Shown here: piece by piece, positions 23,481-35,005 of the stretch
Numbering within the stretch: position 1 is the first letter of the stretch
Layout: each line of letters begins with the position of its first letter
NCBI RefSeq assembly: GCF_020921035.1
Contig: NC_063157.1
Span: 930,001 to 994,000 of the forward strand
Reading direction: 5' to 3'
Origin: Rhodamnia argentea
Lineage: Eukaryota > Streptophyta > Magnoliopsida > Myrtales > Myrtaceae
Length of the DNA: 64,000 bases
Program-made: the position numbers and the translations under genes
Notes under the pieces: generated by a model
What the model was told of the DNA's origin: nothing
The model's input: only the letters and a program-made list of their open reading frames with translations
Database searches by the model: none

Positions 23481-24636
23481 GATTTTTTTGTTTATTTTTT
23501 AAGAGAATAAATTTAATTGGCATCTTGATGTTCTTGTTTATCCGAACATCAATCAAACCTCGTAAAGTTCCAAACTTTAAGCCAGATTTATCCTTAAAAA
23601 GATTCCAAAAATGCGGAAACGAGAATGAAGGGTACGAGAAAATCAAACCTGTAGAACGAGATGCCTGAAGTCCTTCTTGACCTTGGATTCAGAAGAAGAA
23701 GCGCCGGGTTGAATCCTCAGGGTCTTGTACGGATCCGGTGCTTTTGTTTTTGTCGGGTGCCTGGTCAGCTTCGTATCAGAAAATGACTTTTCTTTTTGGT
23801 TTTTTTTTTTTTGGCTTTTTCATTTTGGGAGAATATTCCTACGAATTTATGCTATTTATAGTGCTCGTTTGCGCGTAATGAAATACACGTTATCATTGCT
23901 TAAAAATCGGAACACCACCCGACTTAAAAAGTATCATGTATTGCAAGCCTTAAATCTCGTAAAAACTACTGAAAAAGTACTCAACCTATCGTACGATTGT
24001 CAATTCAGCATTAAATTTTTCGATTTTGTCAATTTAGTCCTAAACCTTTTAGCGATTTGCCAACGAACTTTTTTTCGGTAACTGAAACCCTAAGGTCCCC
24101 TTACATCTCACCTTCATGCTCTAAACTTTATGATTGGTAACTAAAGCTCTAATTCTTCCCTTCCTCTGTGTTTTTTTTCCTTTTTTTGGCCGGTATGCCC
24201 CTACATTCAAAAGATAGTCCAACTTTGGAGATAGTTGTGAATTTTCATTTATTATTTATTGTTCAAGAGATACCGTTGTGGAGAACGCTCTTCAACCGAC
24301 CCCTTAAAAAACTAAGTAAATGTGTCATTTTCGACCCTACATTTGTAAACCAGTCTGTCTATTTGAGCTTATTATAAAATCAAAGAAAGAATTAGGATTC
24401 ACACTTGTTCCAACATTCTGGTTTCTGACTAATAGGCCGACGTATAGGTACAGGAAATCTACGAGGTTTCTCTAACAAAGTCAAACTGTTTGTCATCATA
24501 CGCCCGGTCGGAATCTCACAAGTAATTGTCAAAGAGGTTTCTTTTTGCAACTTCGGGGTCAAAACGAAGCTGGGCGGGTCTTGTTTCATACCATGCCTGT
24601 TTGAACTTGGGCATGGAAATAGAGGAATTTGGGGAC
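23481..24636. other. Spacer after unit 1, no gene seen
   Basis: AT-rich DNA with several poly-T tracts. A stretch at 23880-24130 has CCTAAACC-type arms of family A character (CTAAACCTTTTAGCGATTTGCC) but no clear ends. The ORFs here are short and have no recognisable content. Confidence 0.45.
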
Positions 24637-25180
24637 AATTACTAACAAAGTCTTGAGCCTATTACACATATGTCGATTTGGTTCTAAATATTTTCATATT
24701 TTATCAATTAATTAAATTTGACCCATTTAGATAGAAAATCACCGATGTGGACATCGGCGATTTTACATGGAAAAACCGCAGGTGACGTTGACATTTTCTA
24801 TAGCTTTTTGAATTTTATAATGATTCTTTTTTTGGTTTTTCTTTTTCCTTTACTCTTTTTTGGTTTGGAATGAGGGCCGGCAAGAGTTGCCAGCTGACCC
24901 TCACCGGCACCGAATGAGAGCGTCGCGACCCTCGCTCAAACCCTCATCGACAACAATGATGGCCCGTAAGCCCACACCCAGTGACTTGTGAGAGCATCCT
25001 GGCTCTTAGTAAAAAAAAACTAAAGATAAAAAAGATAAAAAAATATTAAGAAATACCTTACCAAAAAAAAATATTAAGAAACTCAAAAAAAAATATTATG
25101 AAAAAAAATGTTCACACCTGAGGCGGTTATGCCAAGTAGGACTTTCGATGTTTACCTCGGTGATTTTTTGCCACGGATAA
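24637..25180. mobile_element. Family A fold-back, right arm lost
   Basis: The left arm (GGGGACAATTACTAACAAAG, then CCTATTACACATATG) and the GC-rich core at 24865-24990 are typical of family A. The inverted right arm is missing; the sequence passes instead into ATGGGTAAATTTGTCACATG. It is either truncated or deleted. Confidence 0.5.
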
Positions 25181-26168
25181 TGGATATGGGTAAATTTGTC
25201 ACATGTAACGAGAGGTCGACATCGAATCATTCAATCGCAAGCAATTGAAAATTCACTTCAAAGACTTCCCTTTCAACTATGAATCGGCATAAACACCCCC
25301 AAAATATATCTATATATTAGCCGAAACCATAAAAAAGAATCGAAGACAAAGTATTAGCCGAGCAGTATGTTCCTGGTTCTTTGGAAGTCTATGCCATGGG
25401 ACATTTTCATGATTCCATCAGCTAGATGCCATATCTTCGATCGTTTGTTTCTTTTGACGTACGGAAAAGCCATCATAAGTTTAGTAAATGCTAAACGGTT
25501 AATATCACGAAAAATTTCAGATTGGTATATCTATGAAAAATTTAGAATAAATTTGTCACATGTAACAAGAGGTCAACATCGAATAATTCAATAGCAAGCA
25601 ATTAAATAATATCAAATATTTCACATCTTTCACAAATTAAGAAATAAAAAAAAAACAAAATAGGTCGAAAAGACCGTGAAATTAATCATTTCGATATTCT
25701 CTAAGTCAAAAAATATCAAAGCTTACATAATGGCTTGTTCATTGTTTGTTTTTGAAACCTATAGTCGTTGTGGAACACCAAAAAGACAAGGCCATATCTC
25801 ACTAAATGATAACACTACATATAACAAGTGACAAAACGAAAGTAAACATCATAAGCCTGGTTTTTGAAGCTATATATGAGAGAAATATGGAGATTCTAAA
25901 TAAGGGTTTTGTTTATATCGGGATTTCTATTGGTAATTTCAGTTTTGTGTTTTACGACTTTACTAAATTATTTTAGAAAATATAAATGTATAAACATTGG
26001 GAACTTTATATTCACAAATCGTTTTATCAATTCTGACAGGCCAATTTGGGCTTTCCCGGCTTCTCAATCTTCCCTCCTTCCTTCTAGTTCTAGTAGTATC
26101 GCTACGGTTGTTCCCTAACACCGCTCTCGTTTCCGTTCTCTCGAACCAAACGAAGTGTTAACCGAAAA

Positions 26169-26299
26169 ATGGAGACCCCCCCGCGAAGCTTTGCTTGCTA
26201 GCTTCAAGATCCTCACCGGGGGAATGGAGAAATCTCGAGAGCGGCCCCATCGGCGACATGGTCCGGAGGATCCTGTCGCTGGGTGGGGTTTTCGCTTAA
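26169..26299 (+). pseudogene. Frameshifted unit 2 copy of the 42-codon ORF
   Basis: The ATG is kept but the C run is 7 long instead of 5, shifting the frame to a TAG after ten codons. The rest (CTAGCTTCAAGATCCTCACC onward) is nearly identical to unit 1. If the unit 1 ORF is real, this copy is broken. Confidence 0.4.
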
Positions 26300-27033
26300 G
26301 CATGTCTGTCCGTGTCCGCGCCCCGCCGCGGACTGCTCACTCCTCTTCTGTGTATTTGCACTACATCTTAGCGTGTATTTATAGCTTCGATGTTTTTGCC
26401 GGCGGTGTCTCTCTGTCTTCCTGTATTAATTTTCATAATCACAAGTTCAGTTTGGTTTTGTTTCTTAACACTTATCATATCAACCATCTCGGTTTTCAAG
26501 AAAACTATATGACTTTATCTCCGGCCCATCTTTCTTCTCGGGACTTCCCATTGTCCGGTACAAATCTTTATTTTCAGTTTTATGAAATTTAGCGCTAAAT
26601 TGCCATCCAAAGCCGGAGTGTTACAAAGTTAAAGAAATCAAATCACGTTTTACAATTTTAACTCTTAAATTTTGCTGGCCAAAACCCTTTAAACTTGATT
26701 ATAGGGAAAATTATAAAAAAAAAATCATAAACGTATTACATTTGTGCTAATTCAATCATAAACATTTCAATTTGATCGGTTCAGTACTTATTCAGTTTGG
26801 TCCTGAATAACGAATCCTCAAATGAATTCCCATTTCGAGTAATAACATCCTTTAAAATAAGACTCTTTTTCCTTTGTACGGATGACAAAATATAATGACC
26901 TTTTTAAAGAGCACTTCTCGTCAATGACGAAAAGCAGTGAACGAACAATTATTGCAACTACGGCAATCCATGATGGTGGAGTTGGCAACCAGAGGCGGCA
27001 TTAGCGACCAAGGGCACCGACCGCCGGAGACCG

Positions 27034-27457
27034 ACAATAGCGGTGTGCATCGGTCTCGGTCCAATCCGGGAATAGGACTAAACCAAACAATTCTTGGTGG
27101 TTCCCGATTTCAAATTTTGGGATCGGGCATAACCGGTCTAATTCCTGATTTTGGGAAGGAACTGTATCGACCGAACTTGATTGGACAGAACAGGCGGAAC
27201 CATCGCAATATATCCGTGTTTGTTTAGCGGAAATCATTAAAAAAAAAAAAATTGAAGACAAAGCATTGATTGACCAGTATGTTTCCGGTTTCTTGTGAGT
27301 TTGTTTCATACCTTTTTTTATGTTTTTTATAGCAGAAACCATAAAAAAAAAAAAATAAATAACACAGCTAGTTCCAGGGTCGGTTCCCAATCCCACAGAT
27401 TGAGAATCGACCATGTCCGCTTCGGTTCTCAATAGACCGATCACCCCTACCCGATTA
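27034..27457. mobile_element. Fold-back element, family C, unit 2 copy
   Basis: The ends GCGGTGTGCATCGGTCTC and the complement of AGACCGATCACCCCTACC are imperfect inverses. The inner arms have GGTTCCCGATTTC and its inverse GAACC units, and the A-rich core is as in unit 1. It is the best preserved of the three copies. Confidence 0.6.
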
Positions 27458-28324
27458 TTTATGGATGCAACCGATAGAGTAGTGCTTTTGATAGTTTTGT
27501 GGTTATGCAAATGAGTATATGGAATTGCAGTAATAACTAAAAGGTAGTTAATTAGATAGATGCAAACCTAATAAAAAAAAATTTGTTGATTGTAATTTTG
27601 TTAACACATGGTGTTCAATGCGTGGATTAAATCGTGTTTCCAGTACGCTTGTCTAGAATATGTTTGGATCTTTTAATGTGAGAACACAATTGTTAATTAT
27701 GAACAACATTTTGACCCATATCAATTAGAAGATGTGAATTTTTTTTTTTTTCATCTTTTATTTGTTTCGTCAGTTTATTATGCATAATTGATATCTCTAC
27801 CTCGCCGGTCTAAATTTTAGGTCACTGGAAAGTGCTTTTACAGCGACTTGATTTGAGTGACAAGAACGATGCTCTATTTGAATGCACAACGATTTCATTA
27901 TTAACTTCTTCTTCTTCTTCTTCTTCTTTTGGTCGAAATTCATTATTAACTTCAAGGCCAACATTGTCAGTGTTTTTCAACCAAAGAAAAAAAAAATTGT
28001 AAGTGAATTTTTTTTTTTTTAAACTTCATTGATATTTCTAAAGACATTAACAATCTCTTTATTATTTTTCTAGTCATGATGTTTATCTACTTGTGATTAT
28101 CTGCTCAAGAGTTATCTGCTGCTTTCTCTTTCTTCATATTCAAGGAATCCCATAGAAACCCGAAGCCATAATACCGGGGAAACTGCAACCGCCACGTAAT
28201 CCCCTGATCATCTGCCATGATTCTAGACCGTCCGTTCAAACTTCTCCTCCCATAAAACCCTGTCACCATCGCCCTTCTTCATTGTTCACTTCCCTATCTC
28301 AGGTTCTGCACAGAGCGCTCCACG

Positions 28325-28804
28325 ATGATGGAGCGTGAAGCCCTCTGGGAAAGCACCGGCCGCCTCGAACGGAGAATGAAGGAGCTCGACCGCAGCATCG
28401 ACGATGTCATGATCCGCTCTTGCGGGGGCATGATCTTCCAGTTCTTTGCCCAGGGCCTTATGCTGGGCGTCTCTAGGTGGCAGTCCATGACCTGCGACCG
28501 CGTGTGGATGCCCCTCTCGGTGTCTCGGGCCATCTTCACCATCGCCGGCTTTGTCCTCTACGACAACCTGCAGGTCCTGTGGAGGTACTCCGCTGAGATC
28601 GAGCACGTCAAGGAGGAGCTGAGCGAGAACCACCGGAGACTGCTCGAGCTTGGTATGGACCACGATGCCTGCTTGGCGAAGATCGCCGCCACTGGGACGT
28701 GGTTGGATCCTCCGTCAAGGCTCGCTTACCAACTGCTGTTTTTTTTTGTGGTCATGTCCGTCGGTATCATGTACGGGATATACACCGGCGGATGTGGTCG
28801 TTGA
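28325..28804 (+). CDS. Small membrane protein of unknown family, tandem copy 2
   Basis: An intronless ORF with two adjacent ATGs; starting at the second (28328) gives 158 residues collinear with copy 1. By hand alignment about 33 of 158 residues differ from copy 1, about 79 % identity. Roughly twice as many codons show replacement changes as silent changes. Both hydrophobic segments (about 61-78 and 134-151), the charged middle helix, the RRLLELGMDHDA block and the IYTGGC end are kept. The Tyr after DHDA is Cys here. The frame is intact with no stop. The 3' flank (GGGATTAGTT, then TGAATATGTTTTTGGTTCA) matches unit 1. The role is unknown. Confidence 0.75.
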   Translation: MMEREALWESTGRLERRMKELDRSIDDVMIRSCGGMIFQFFAQGLMLGVSRWQSMTCDRVWMPLSVSRAIFTIAGFVLYDNLQVLWRYSAEIEHVKEELSENHRRLLELGMDHDACLAKIAATGTWLDPPSRLAYQLLFFFVVMSVGIMYGIYTGGCGR

Positions 28805-29060
28805 TGCTCTTTTAATACTTCCATGTTGGGATTAGTTACTCGTTTGAATTTGATACAAATTTATATTTTTAGGGAATTAGTTGCAATGCGTTCTTATCTA
28901 TGAATATGTTTTTGGTTCAAGTCACCTAGTGCGACGACTGCTTCTCAAAAAGCGTTAGCAAATTTGGTTCATTATTAGGAATTTTAGGTATTTATTGGAT
29001 AACCGATACTTTTGAATTTCGTGATTTGTTTTAAATATCCAATAACTTGATTTTTTTTTT

Positions 29061-31015
29061 TTATGATTCAAATAAATACATTTACAATAATGAAATAGAT
29101 AAATAATTTAAAAAAAAATAAAAATGAAATTTCGTTTTATTGGATATAAAATAAAAATCAATTTTGGATATTACTTGTTCTATGTAGTCTCCGGGCAGGT
29201 CAAATAAGGTAATCAAGTTGCCTGAATCTCTCACTCTTGAGCCGTAAATAATGGCGGGTCATGTTGGGCTTGACGGGCCCCGTGGGTGACCCACCCATTT
29301 GATCAGACTTACCTTTCGGGTGAATTGAGGAGAAAATTATTCTTTTGCGAAACCGTGCCCAATGTCCAGCACAATAAAAACAAAAATGGATAATCCGCAG
29401 GTTAATTTGTGAACTGCCTCTCGTTCCTCTCCCCCCCCCTAAAAAAAAAAAAAAACTAAGTCTCGTAGATGATCGAATCAAGTCCTTCCGTCCAAAAAGT
29501 TGGGCATGGGAAAATAACATACCGAGAGCTATTTATTTTCTTTTTTGATGTCAGTCTTTCCTTGTTTTTCAACTTCGAGAAAAGCTTAATGAATAGACTC
29601 TATTTATTTCACGAAAAATAATAATTTGATAATTATTTGCCTATAAATAATCGCTTATATCGCTTGAAATAATTAGTCAATAAATTTTTTTTTGCTATTT
29701 TCTAAAATTTTTATCTAAATATTCTCATGGAAGATAAAAATACTTTTCGTTCATTTATTTTTGTGAATGATATAAGCGATCTTTTAAAAAATATATTTTG
29801 AAATATCTCATTTTTCGTGAAACAAATGCACCCTATTTCTTGTAATTTGTTATTAGATATGATTTGTTATTTCTACTCCCATTTTAGCTAAGATACTCAT
29901 TTTTGCTAGTTAACTTACTAAAATATCCTCCACTTTCTTCAATTAAATATTTCTTTTTTTATCAGGCTAATCCATAAATCTTCCTTTATTTTTAGTCGAT
30001 CCCGATAAAAACGTAAAAGGAAAATTGATCACAAAATGGGAAAGATTAATTTGTTAAAAGCATAATAAAATGCCAAACATATTTGTATTTAGATATGCAT
30101 TAACAATGGATAAACACATGAAATTTCATGCTGTTCAACTTTTGATATAACGAAAGAAATTAATATCGATTGTAAATTCAATCTCATAGCAAGGGATAAA
30201 AAATTTAAAATATGCTTAAAACTTTCCTCTAAAAAAAATTTTACGCGAGTTTGAAAGTGCAGAATGTGTAAACAAATTTTCAACCCCATCTTGCAATTCA
30301 TATTAAAATATGAAAAGCTAAAAAAAAACAAGTAGAAATAAGCGATTTGTAACTTTAAAAATGTACAAGTCTATTTGAAATTACCCACAAGATCAAAATC
30401 TGCTTGATAGTTATATTGGATTTTAAATTTCAACTTTGAAATAAGGTTTCCCTCAAACTATTTCATAAAAAATGAACAGTTGATTGTGTATTTATAAGCC
30501 GTTAGAACTAAAAATTTCTAACATTTTATATATATTTTCTAATTAAAAGCATGAAATCATAAATTAAGAATAAAGAACTTCTCTAGGAAAAGTGATAACA
30601 TGATGCATTATAGAATGATATTTTATTAGGTGTAATTTGACATTTACATTGTGAATTTGATATTTAAAAGGAAAAATAGAAATAAAGGCAATTATGTTGG
30701 TTAGGTTGACAAAAAATGAAACAATAACTTGAAGAGGGAGAAGGTTATTTCGGTCTATTGATTGAAAAGAGAAACGAGAGTGGAAATATCCCACCATTTG
30801 TTTATTTCTCAATTTCGTTGTTGATGTTTTCCATGAGAAAGAATGCACAATTTCCAATAACATCAAATATTTCACGTCTTTCACAAATTAGGAAACATAA
30901 ATATATATAATAGGTCAAAAAGACCGTCAAAATAATCATTTCGAGATTGATATTCTCTAAGTAAAAAAAAATTGAAGCTCATTTTCATGAGCAAGAAGGG
31001 CATATCTCACAAAAC
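29061..31015. other. AT-rich spacer and interrupted head of unit 3
   Basis: 29520-29880 matches 19710-20030 (head of unit 1), and 30790-30980 matches R1. The roughly 900 bp between them (29881-30789) has no counterpart in unit 1 and looks like an AT-rich insertion of unknown type. 29160-29440 contains GGGTGACCCACCCATTTG-type sequence of unknown origin. No gene was seen. Confidence 0.5.
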
Positions 31016-31748
31016 GAGGAAAATAATTAAAAAATTCTAAACCTTTCGTATTTTTATCAATTCAGTCCTAAATCTTTTTAAGTTAGTTGGTCTCAAACCT
31101 TTCACATTTTGTCGATTCAGTCCTATTGGCCGAAAATCGGTGATGTGGACGTCGTCCATCCTACGTCGTCCGCCCTAACGTGAACAAATTTTAATAAATT
31201 TTTTAAAAAAATTGAATTCTTTTTATTTTTTCCTTTTTTTTTTCTTATTCGGGGTTCAAGGCCGGCAAGGGTGGCCGGACCCCCAATAGACCCCGGGCGA
31301 GGGTTGCGAAGCCTTCGCAGCCGCGAGTGAGTGGTCGTAGACCTCGCATGGCCCTCACCGTGGCCAAATCTGGCCAATGACTGCCTTGCCCAAGGCTACG
31401 AGGGCTTTGCGGCCCTCGTCCGGGGGTTGACAAACCTTGCCAACCCGAATGCGGCGAGGCTGCTGGCCTTGAACCTTGAATCAGAAAAAAAGGAAAAAAA
31501 ATAATACAATTTTTTTAAAAATAATAATAAAAAAAAATTATCCGCTTCAGTAAGAGCGGTGCGACATAGGTAGGTCGGTGTCAACGTCAGCGATTTCTAG
31601 CGAATATAATTGAATTAGCAAAAAACGAAAAAGTTTAGGACTAAATTGAAAAACGAAAAAGTTTAGGACTACATTGACAAACTCAAAATGTTTAGGAGTG
31701 AATTGGCAAAAGTGTGAAAGATTTAGTACTTTTTTGACAATTTTCCCT
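31016..31748. mobile_element. Fold-back TIR element, family A, with empty sites in units 1 and 2
   Basis: It starts GAGGAAAATAATTAAAAAAT and ends TTTTTTGACAATTTTCCCT. Arms contain CAGTCCTAAATC / GATTTAGTAC units, and the core at 31250-31460 is GC-rich (GGCCGGCAAGGGTGGCCGG). Units 1 and 2 read straight through the site (CATATCTCACTAAATGATAAC), so this is an insertion into unit 3 after the triplication. Each flank resembles the empty-site ACTAAATGA with two mismatches, compatible with a 9-bp duplication. The ORFs in the core are artefacts. Confidence 0.75.
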
Positions 31749-32104
31749 AGTAAATCATAATACTACATATAACAAGTGGCCGAAAAAAAAAGAACAGTAA
31801 ACATCATAAACCTGGTTTTGGAAGCAATATATAAAAGAAATATGCAGATTCTGAATAAGGGTTTTGTTTATATAGGGATTTCTGTTGGTAATTTCAGTTG
31901 TTTTAGATAATATAAATGTATAAACATTGGAAACTTTATATTCACAGATTGTTTTTCAATTCTCACAGGCCAATCTGGGCTTTTCCGGCTGCTCAATCTT
32001 CCCTCCTTCCTTCTAGTAGTATCGCTACGGTTGTTCCTTGACGCCTCTCTCATTCTCAGCTCTCGCTTTCCGTTCTCTCGAACCCAACGAAGTGTTAACC
32101 GAAA

Positions 32105-32214
32105 ACGGAGACCCCCACGAAGCTGTGCTCGCTAGCATCAAAAGCCTCATCAGGTGAATGGAGAAGTCTCGAGAGCGGCCCCATCGGCGACATGGTCCAG
32201 AGGATCCCGTCGCT
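32105..32214 (+). pseudogene. Decayed unit 3 copy of the 42-codon ORF
   Basis: The position matching the unit 1 start codon reads ACG, and internal indels (CATCAGGTGAATGG) break the frame. The closing block GGCGACATGGTCCAGAGGAT is still recognisable. It then joins directly to the fold-back element. Confidence 0.45.
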
Positions 32215-32228
32215 GACTGCTAGCGACC

Positions 32229-32641
32229 AACAATAGCGGTGTGCATCGATCCCAGTCCAATTCGGGAATCGGACTAAACCAATTGATTCTTATTGGTTCC
32301 CGATTTCAAGTTTTGGGACCGAGATTAACCGATCTGACTCCCGATTCCTAGGAAGGAACTGTACCAACTGAACTTAACTGGACCGAACAGGAGAAACCGT
32401 CCCAATGTGCCTGTGTTTGTTTAGCAAAAACCATTAAAAAAAATTAAAGACAAAGTATTGACTGAGCAATATGTTCCCGGTTCCTTGTGAGTCTGTTTCA
32501 TGCCTTTTTTTTATGTTTTTGTAGCAAAAACTCTAAGATAAAAATAACACCGCCAGTTTCAGGTTCGGTTCCTGATTCCATAGACAGGGAATCGACTATG
32601 CCCGGTCCAGTTCTCAATTAACCGATCATCCCTACTCGACT
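32229..32641. mobile_element. Fold-back element, family C, unit 3 copy
   Basis: It has the same ends (GCGGTGTGCATCG; ACCGATCATCCCTACTCG), GGTTCC-type arms and GAAGACAAAGTATTGAC-like core as the other two copies, at the same relative place. It is shared by descent through the triplication. Confidence 0.55.
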
Positions 32642-33550
32642 ATTTAGGGATGCAGCCGATAGAGTCGTGCTTTGATAGTTTCGTGGTTATAAGAATGTGT
32701 ATATGGAATTGCAGTAATAGCCAAAAGCTAGGTAATTAGATTGATGCAAACCTAATAAAAAATTTGGTTGATTGTAATTTTGTTAACACGTGATGTAGAA
32801 CGTGGAAGTTAAATCATGTTTTTAGTACACTTGTTTAGAATATGTTTGTATCTTCTAACCTGATAGTACACTTATTAATAGTGAACAACATTATGACCCA
32901 TATCAATTAGAACATGTAATTTTTTTTTTTATCTTTTCTTAATTCCGTCTGTTTAGATGCATAATCGATATCATTCCATCACCGGTCCTGATTTTAGGTC
33001 ACTGGAGAGTGTTTCGAGCGTGACTTTATTTGAGTGAAAAACGATGATAAGCTATTTAAATACACAATAATTTCGTTATTAACTTCAAAGCCAAAATGTT
33101 AAATGTTTTTTGTTTTTTCATTTTTGAAATCCAATAGATCTTTTTAATGACATGAACAATCTCTTTTTAATTTTGCTAGTGATAATCATTAGCTACTTGT
33201 GATTATCTATTTTACAGCATGTTGTTTGCTCTAGAATTATCTGCTTCCTCGTGCTGCTTTCTCTTTCTCCACATTCGAGAAATCCCAACTGTTCATAGCT
33301 ATCCGAAGCTACAAAATTGGGAAAACAGCAACCGCCGGATCCCCCTTGATCGTCTGCAACAAAGTTTCCCACAATCCGATCTGCCCAAACTGAATGGTTG
33401 ATCTGGAGCCGTTAGATGAAGAGCTGCGCAGGAAGCACCGACCGTTGGATGTTTAGAGTCTGCTTCTCCCTCATAATAAAACCCTGTCACCGTCGCACTT
33501 CTTCAACGTTTCCTTCTCTATCTCAGGTTCTGCACAGAAGCTCTACGGCG

Positions 33551-34030
33551 ATGGAGCAGAAAGCCCTCCGGGAAAGCGCCGGCCGCCTCGGACAGAGAAT
33601 GAAGGAGCTCGGCCACAGCGTCGACGGCGTCATGGTCCGCTGTTGCCAGGGTTTGTTGCTGCATGGCTTCTGCATGGGCTCCATGCTGAGCATGTCTAGG
33701 GAATCGTCCATGACCTGCGACCTCGCACGGATGCTCATCTCGGTGTCCCTCGTCATCTTCCCCATCACCGGCTTTTTCCTCTACGACAAGCTGCGGGTCA
33801 TGCTGAGGGACTCTGCAGAGATGGAGCTCGTCAGGGCGGAGCTGAGGGAGAACCGCCGGAGGCTGCTCGAGCTCGGTATGGACCACGATGCCTACTTGGT
33901 GGAGATAGCCACCGCCAGCACCAGGTGGTGGGCAGCTCCGCCAATCCTAGTATTCCGTATCGCGTTCTCTTTCGTGTTCTTCTCCTCCCTCATCATGTAC
34001 TGGATATACACCGGTGGATGTCACCGTTAG
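33551..34030 (+). CDS. Small membrane protein of unknown family, tandem copy 3
   Basis: An intronless 159-codon ORF from ATG 33551 (MEQKALRES) to TAG. It is the most diverged paralogue but keeps SMTCD, the central hydrophobic segment (SVSLVIFPITGFFLYDKL), the invariant RRRLLELGMDHDAYL and the C-terminal IYTGGC, preceded by a Phe-rich span. The middle helix is charged as in copies 1 and 2. An in-frame ATG at 33416 would add 45 residues, but that segment is not conserved in the other units, so I take the internal ATG. Conservation of the same blocks across three copies suggests all are, or recently were, under constraint. Function unknown. Confidence 0.7.
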   Translation: MEQKALRESAGRLGQRMKELGHSVDGVMVRCCQGLLLHGFCMGSMLSMSRESSMTCDLARMLISVSLVIFPITGFFLYDKLRVMLRDSAEMELVRAELRENRRRLLELGMDHDAYLVEIATASTRWWAAPPILVFRIAFSFVFFSSLIMYWIYTGGCHR

Positions 34031-35005
34031 ATGTTTTATGCGGCGTGTTAAAATTTCCTATGTGTCAATTCCGCCATACTGACAATGCCACGACATTCAT
34101 TAATATGATGAGTAACTCGAGCAGTCGATCGACTGATTTGATTGCACAAGTTGGAAAAACAAGAAATTGCGTGTATTAGCTTATGATTGTTCCGGTGGTC
34201 GAAAAAAATCTCTTTGACTGATCAAAAGATTGGATTTAGTTACTTATCATTTGAAGCACCATACAGATAAGGCACGAGTTCTCTTTCGCAAATCAAGACA
34301 AAAGCGAAGGATCTACTGCTTTGGTTGTGACGAGAGGGACTGTGTCTCCGTTTTTGGCGACCAGACAAAACCGTCTATACGATCAAGAATACTATTCACG
34401 GGGCAGAAAAACCGCAAAACACACTGAACAGTACGGTCAACATCGAGACTCGCCATTCGTATCCGATTCGTCCAATGGCTTTCCAGACAGCTGACACCGT
34501 GCATAGTATGGATGAACATCATGAAACACCGAGCATGTCGGCATGCAATATTAACACGGGACTTCAACTAGTCACACAGCTTCGTGAATTGGTGAATTGC
34601 GTGGATGTACCACAAGCTCAAACGACAGATTCATCACGCAGCTCAAGGTTTCATGTCACTGGCCATAGGCTTCTTTTCATGATGAGGATTACAAGAGATA
34701 CTTCATCTGCAGCCGGCCCGGCATGGAATATCTGCATGTTTAGCATGTAGTAATGATGCCGGATAGACAATTAAAATGTGGCTGCGGAAACTCCGCGTTT
34801 TTCGCACATGTTTGTATGATGGCCGACCAAAATGGACCAAATGATTTACAGCCAAAGAACAAGGACCCGCGAACAAACCTCGCATCTTACACTTCCCACG
34901 GACGGTTCAAAAGATTGCGAAAACCAAATCGGGGCAAGCCAATATATCACCCGGATGCAACACTAGCAGTATGCACGTACTAAAGATATAGGCTAGCGTC
35001 GCAGT
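34031..35005. other. Spacer between unit 3 and the deubiquitinase gene
   Basis: No recognisable gene. The 91-codon ORF on the + strand at 34475 has no features I can connect to a family and lacks a paralogue. The region is closer to 45 % GC than the other spacers and could be an old gene remnant, but nothing specific supports that. Confidence 0.4.

Larger units (their letters stand above)
25370..29060. repeat. Tandem segmental unit 2
   Basis: Collinear with unit 1 from the R1 remnant (about 25600) through the 5' block (25790-26300), the fold-back (27034-27457) and the membrane-protein gene (28325-28804). It lacks the G-rich tract. A (TTC)n run at about 27906-27931 lies upstream of the gene. 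The 25330-25400 stretch is a loose duplicate of the family C core (GAAGACAAAGTATTAGCC). Confidence 0.8.
29520..34060. repeat. Tandem segmental unit 3 (most diverged)
   Basis: Same order as units 1 and 2, with a family A insertion at 31016-31748 and a deletion that joins the end of the 42-codon-ORF block directly to the fold-back at about 32215-32229. The gene copy at 33551-34030 is the most diverged. Confidence 0.75.

Noticed and set aside
31123..31584. Pro/Arg-rich ORFs in GC-rich cores of fold-back elements (also 43488-43673 and 6342-6563)
   Set aside because: They follow the GC-rich core of the elements, are not shared between copies and have no domain features.
34475..34750. 91-codon + strand ORF before BRCC36
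   Set aside because: No recognisable motif, no paralogue in the window and no promoter or splice context; chance ORF is the simpler reading.
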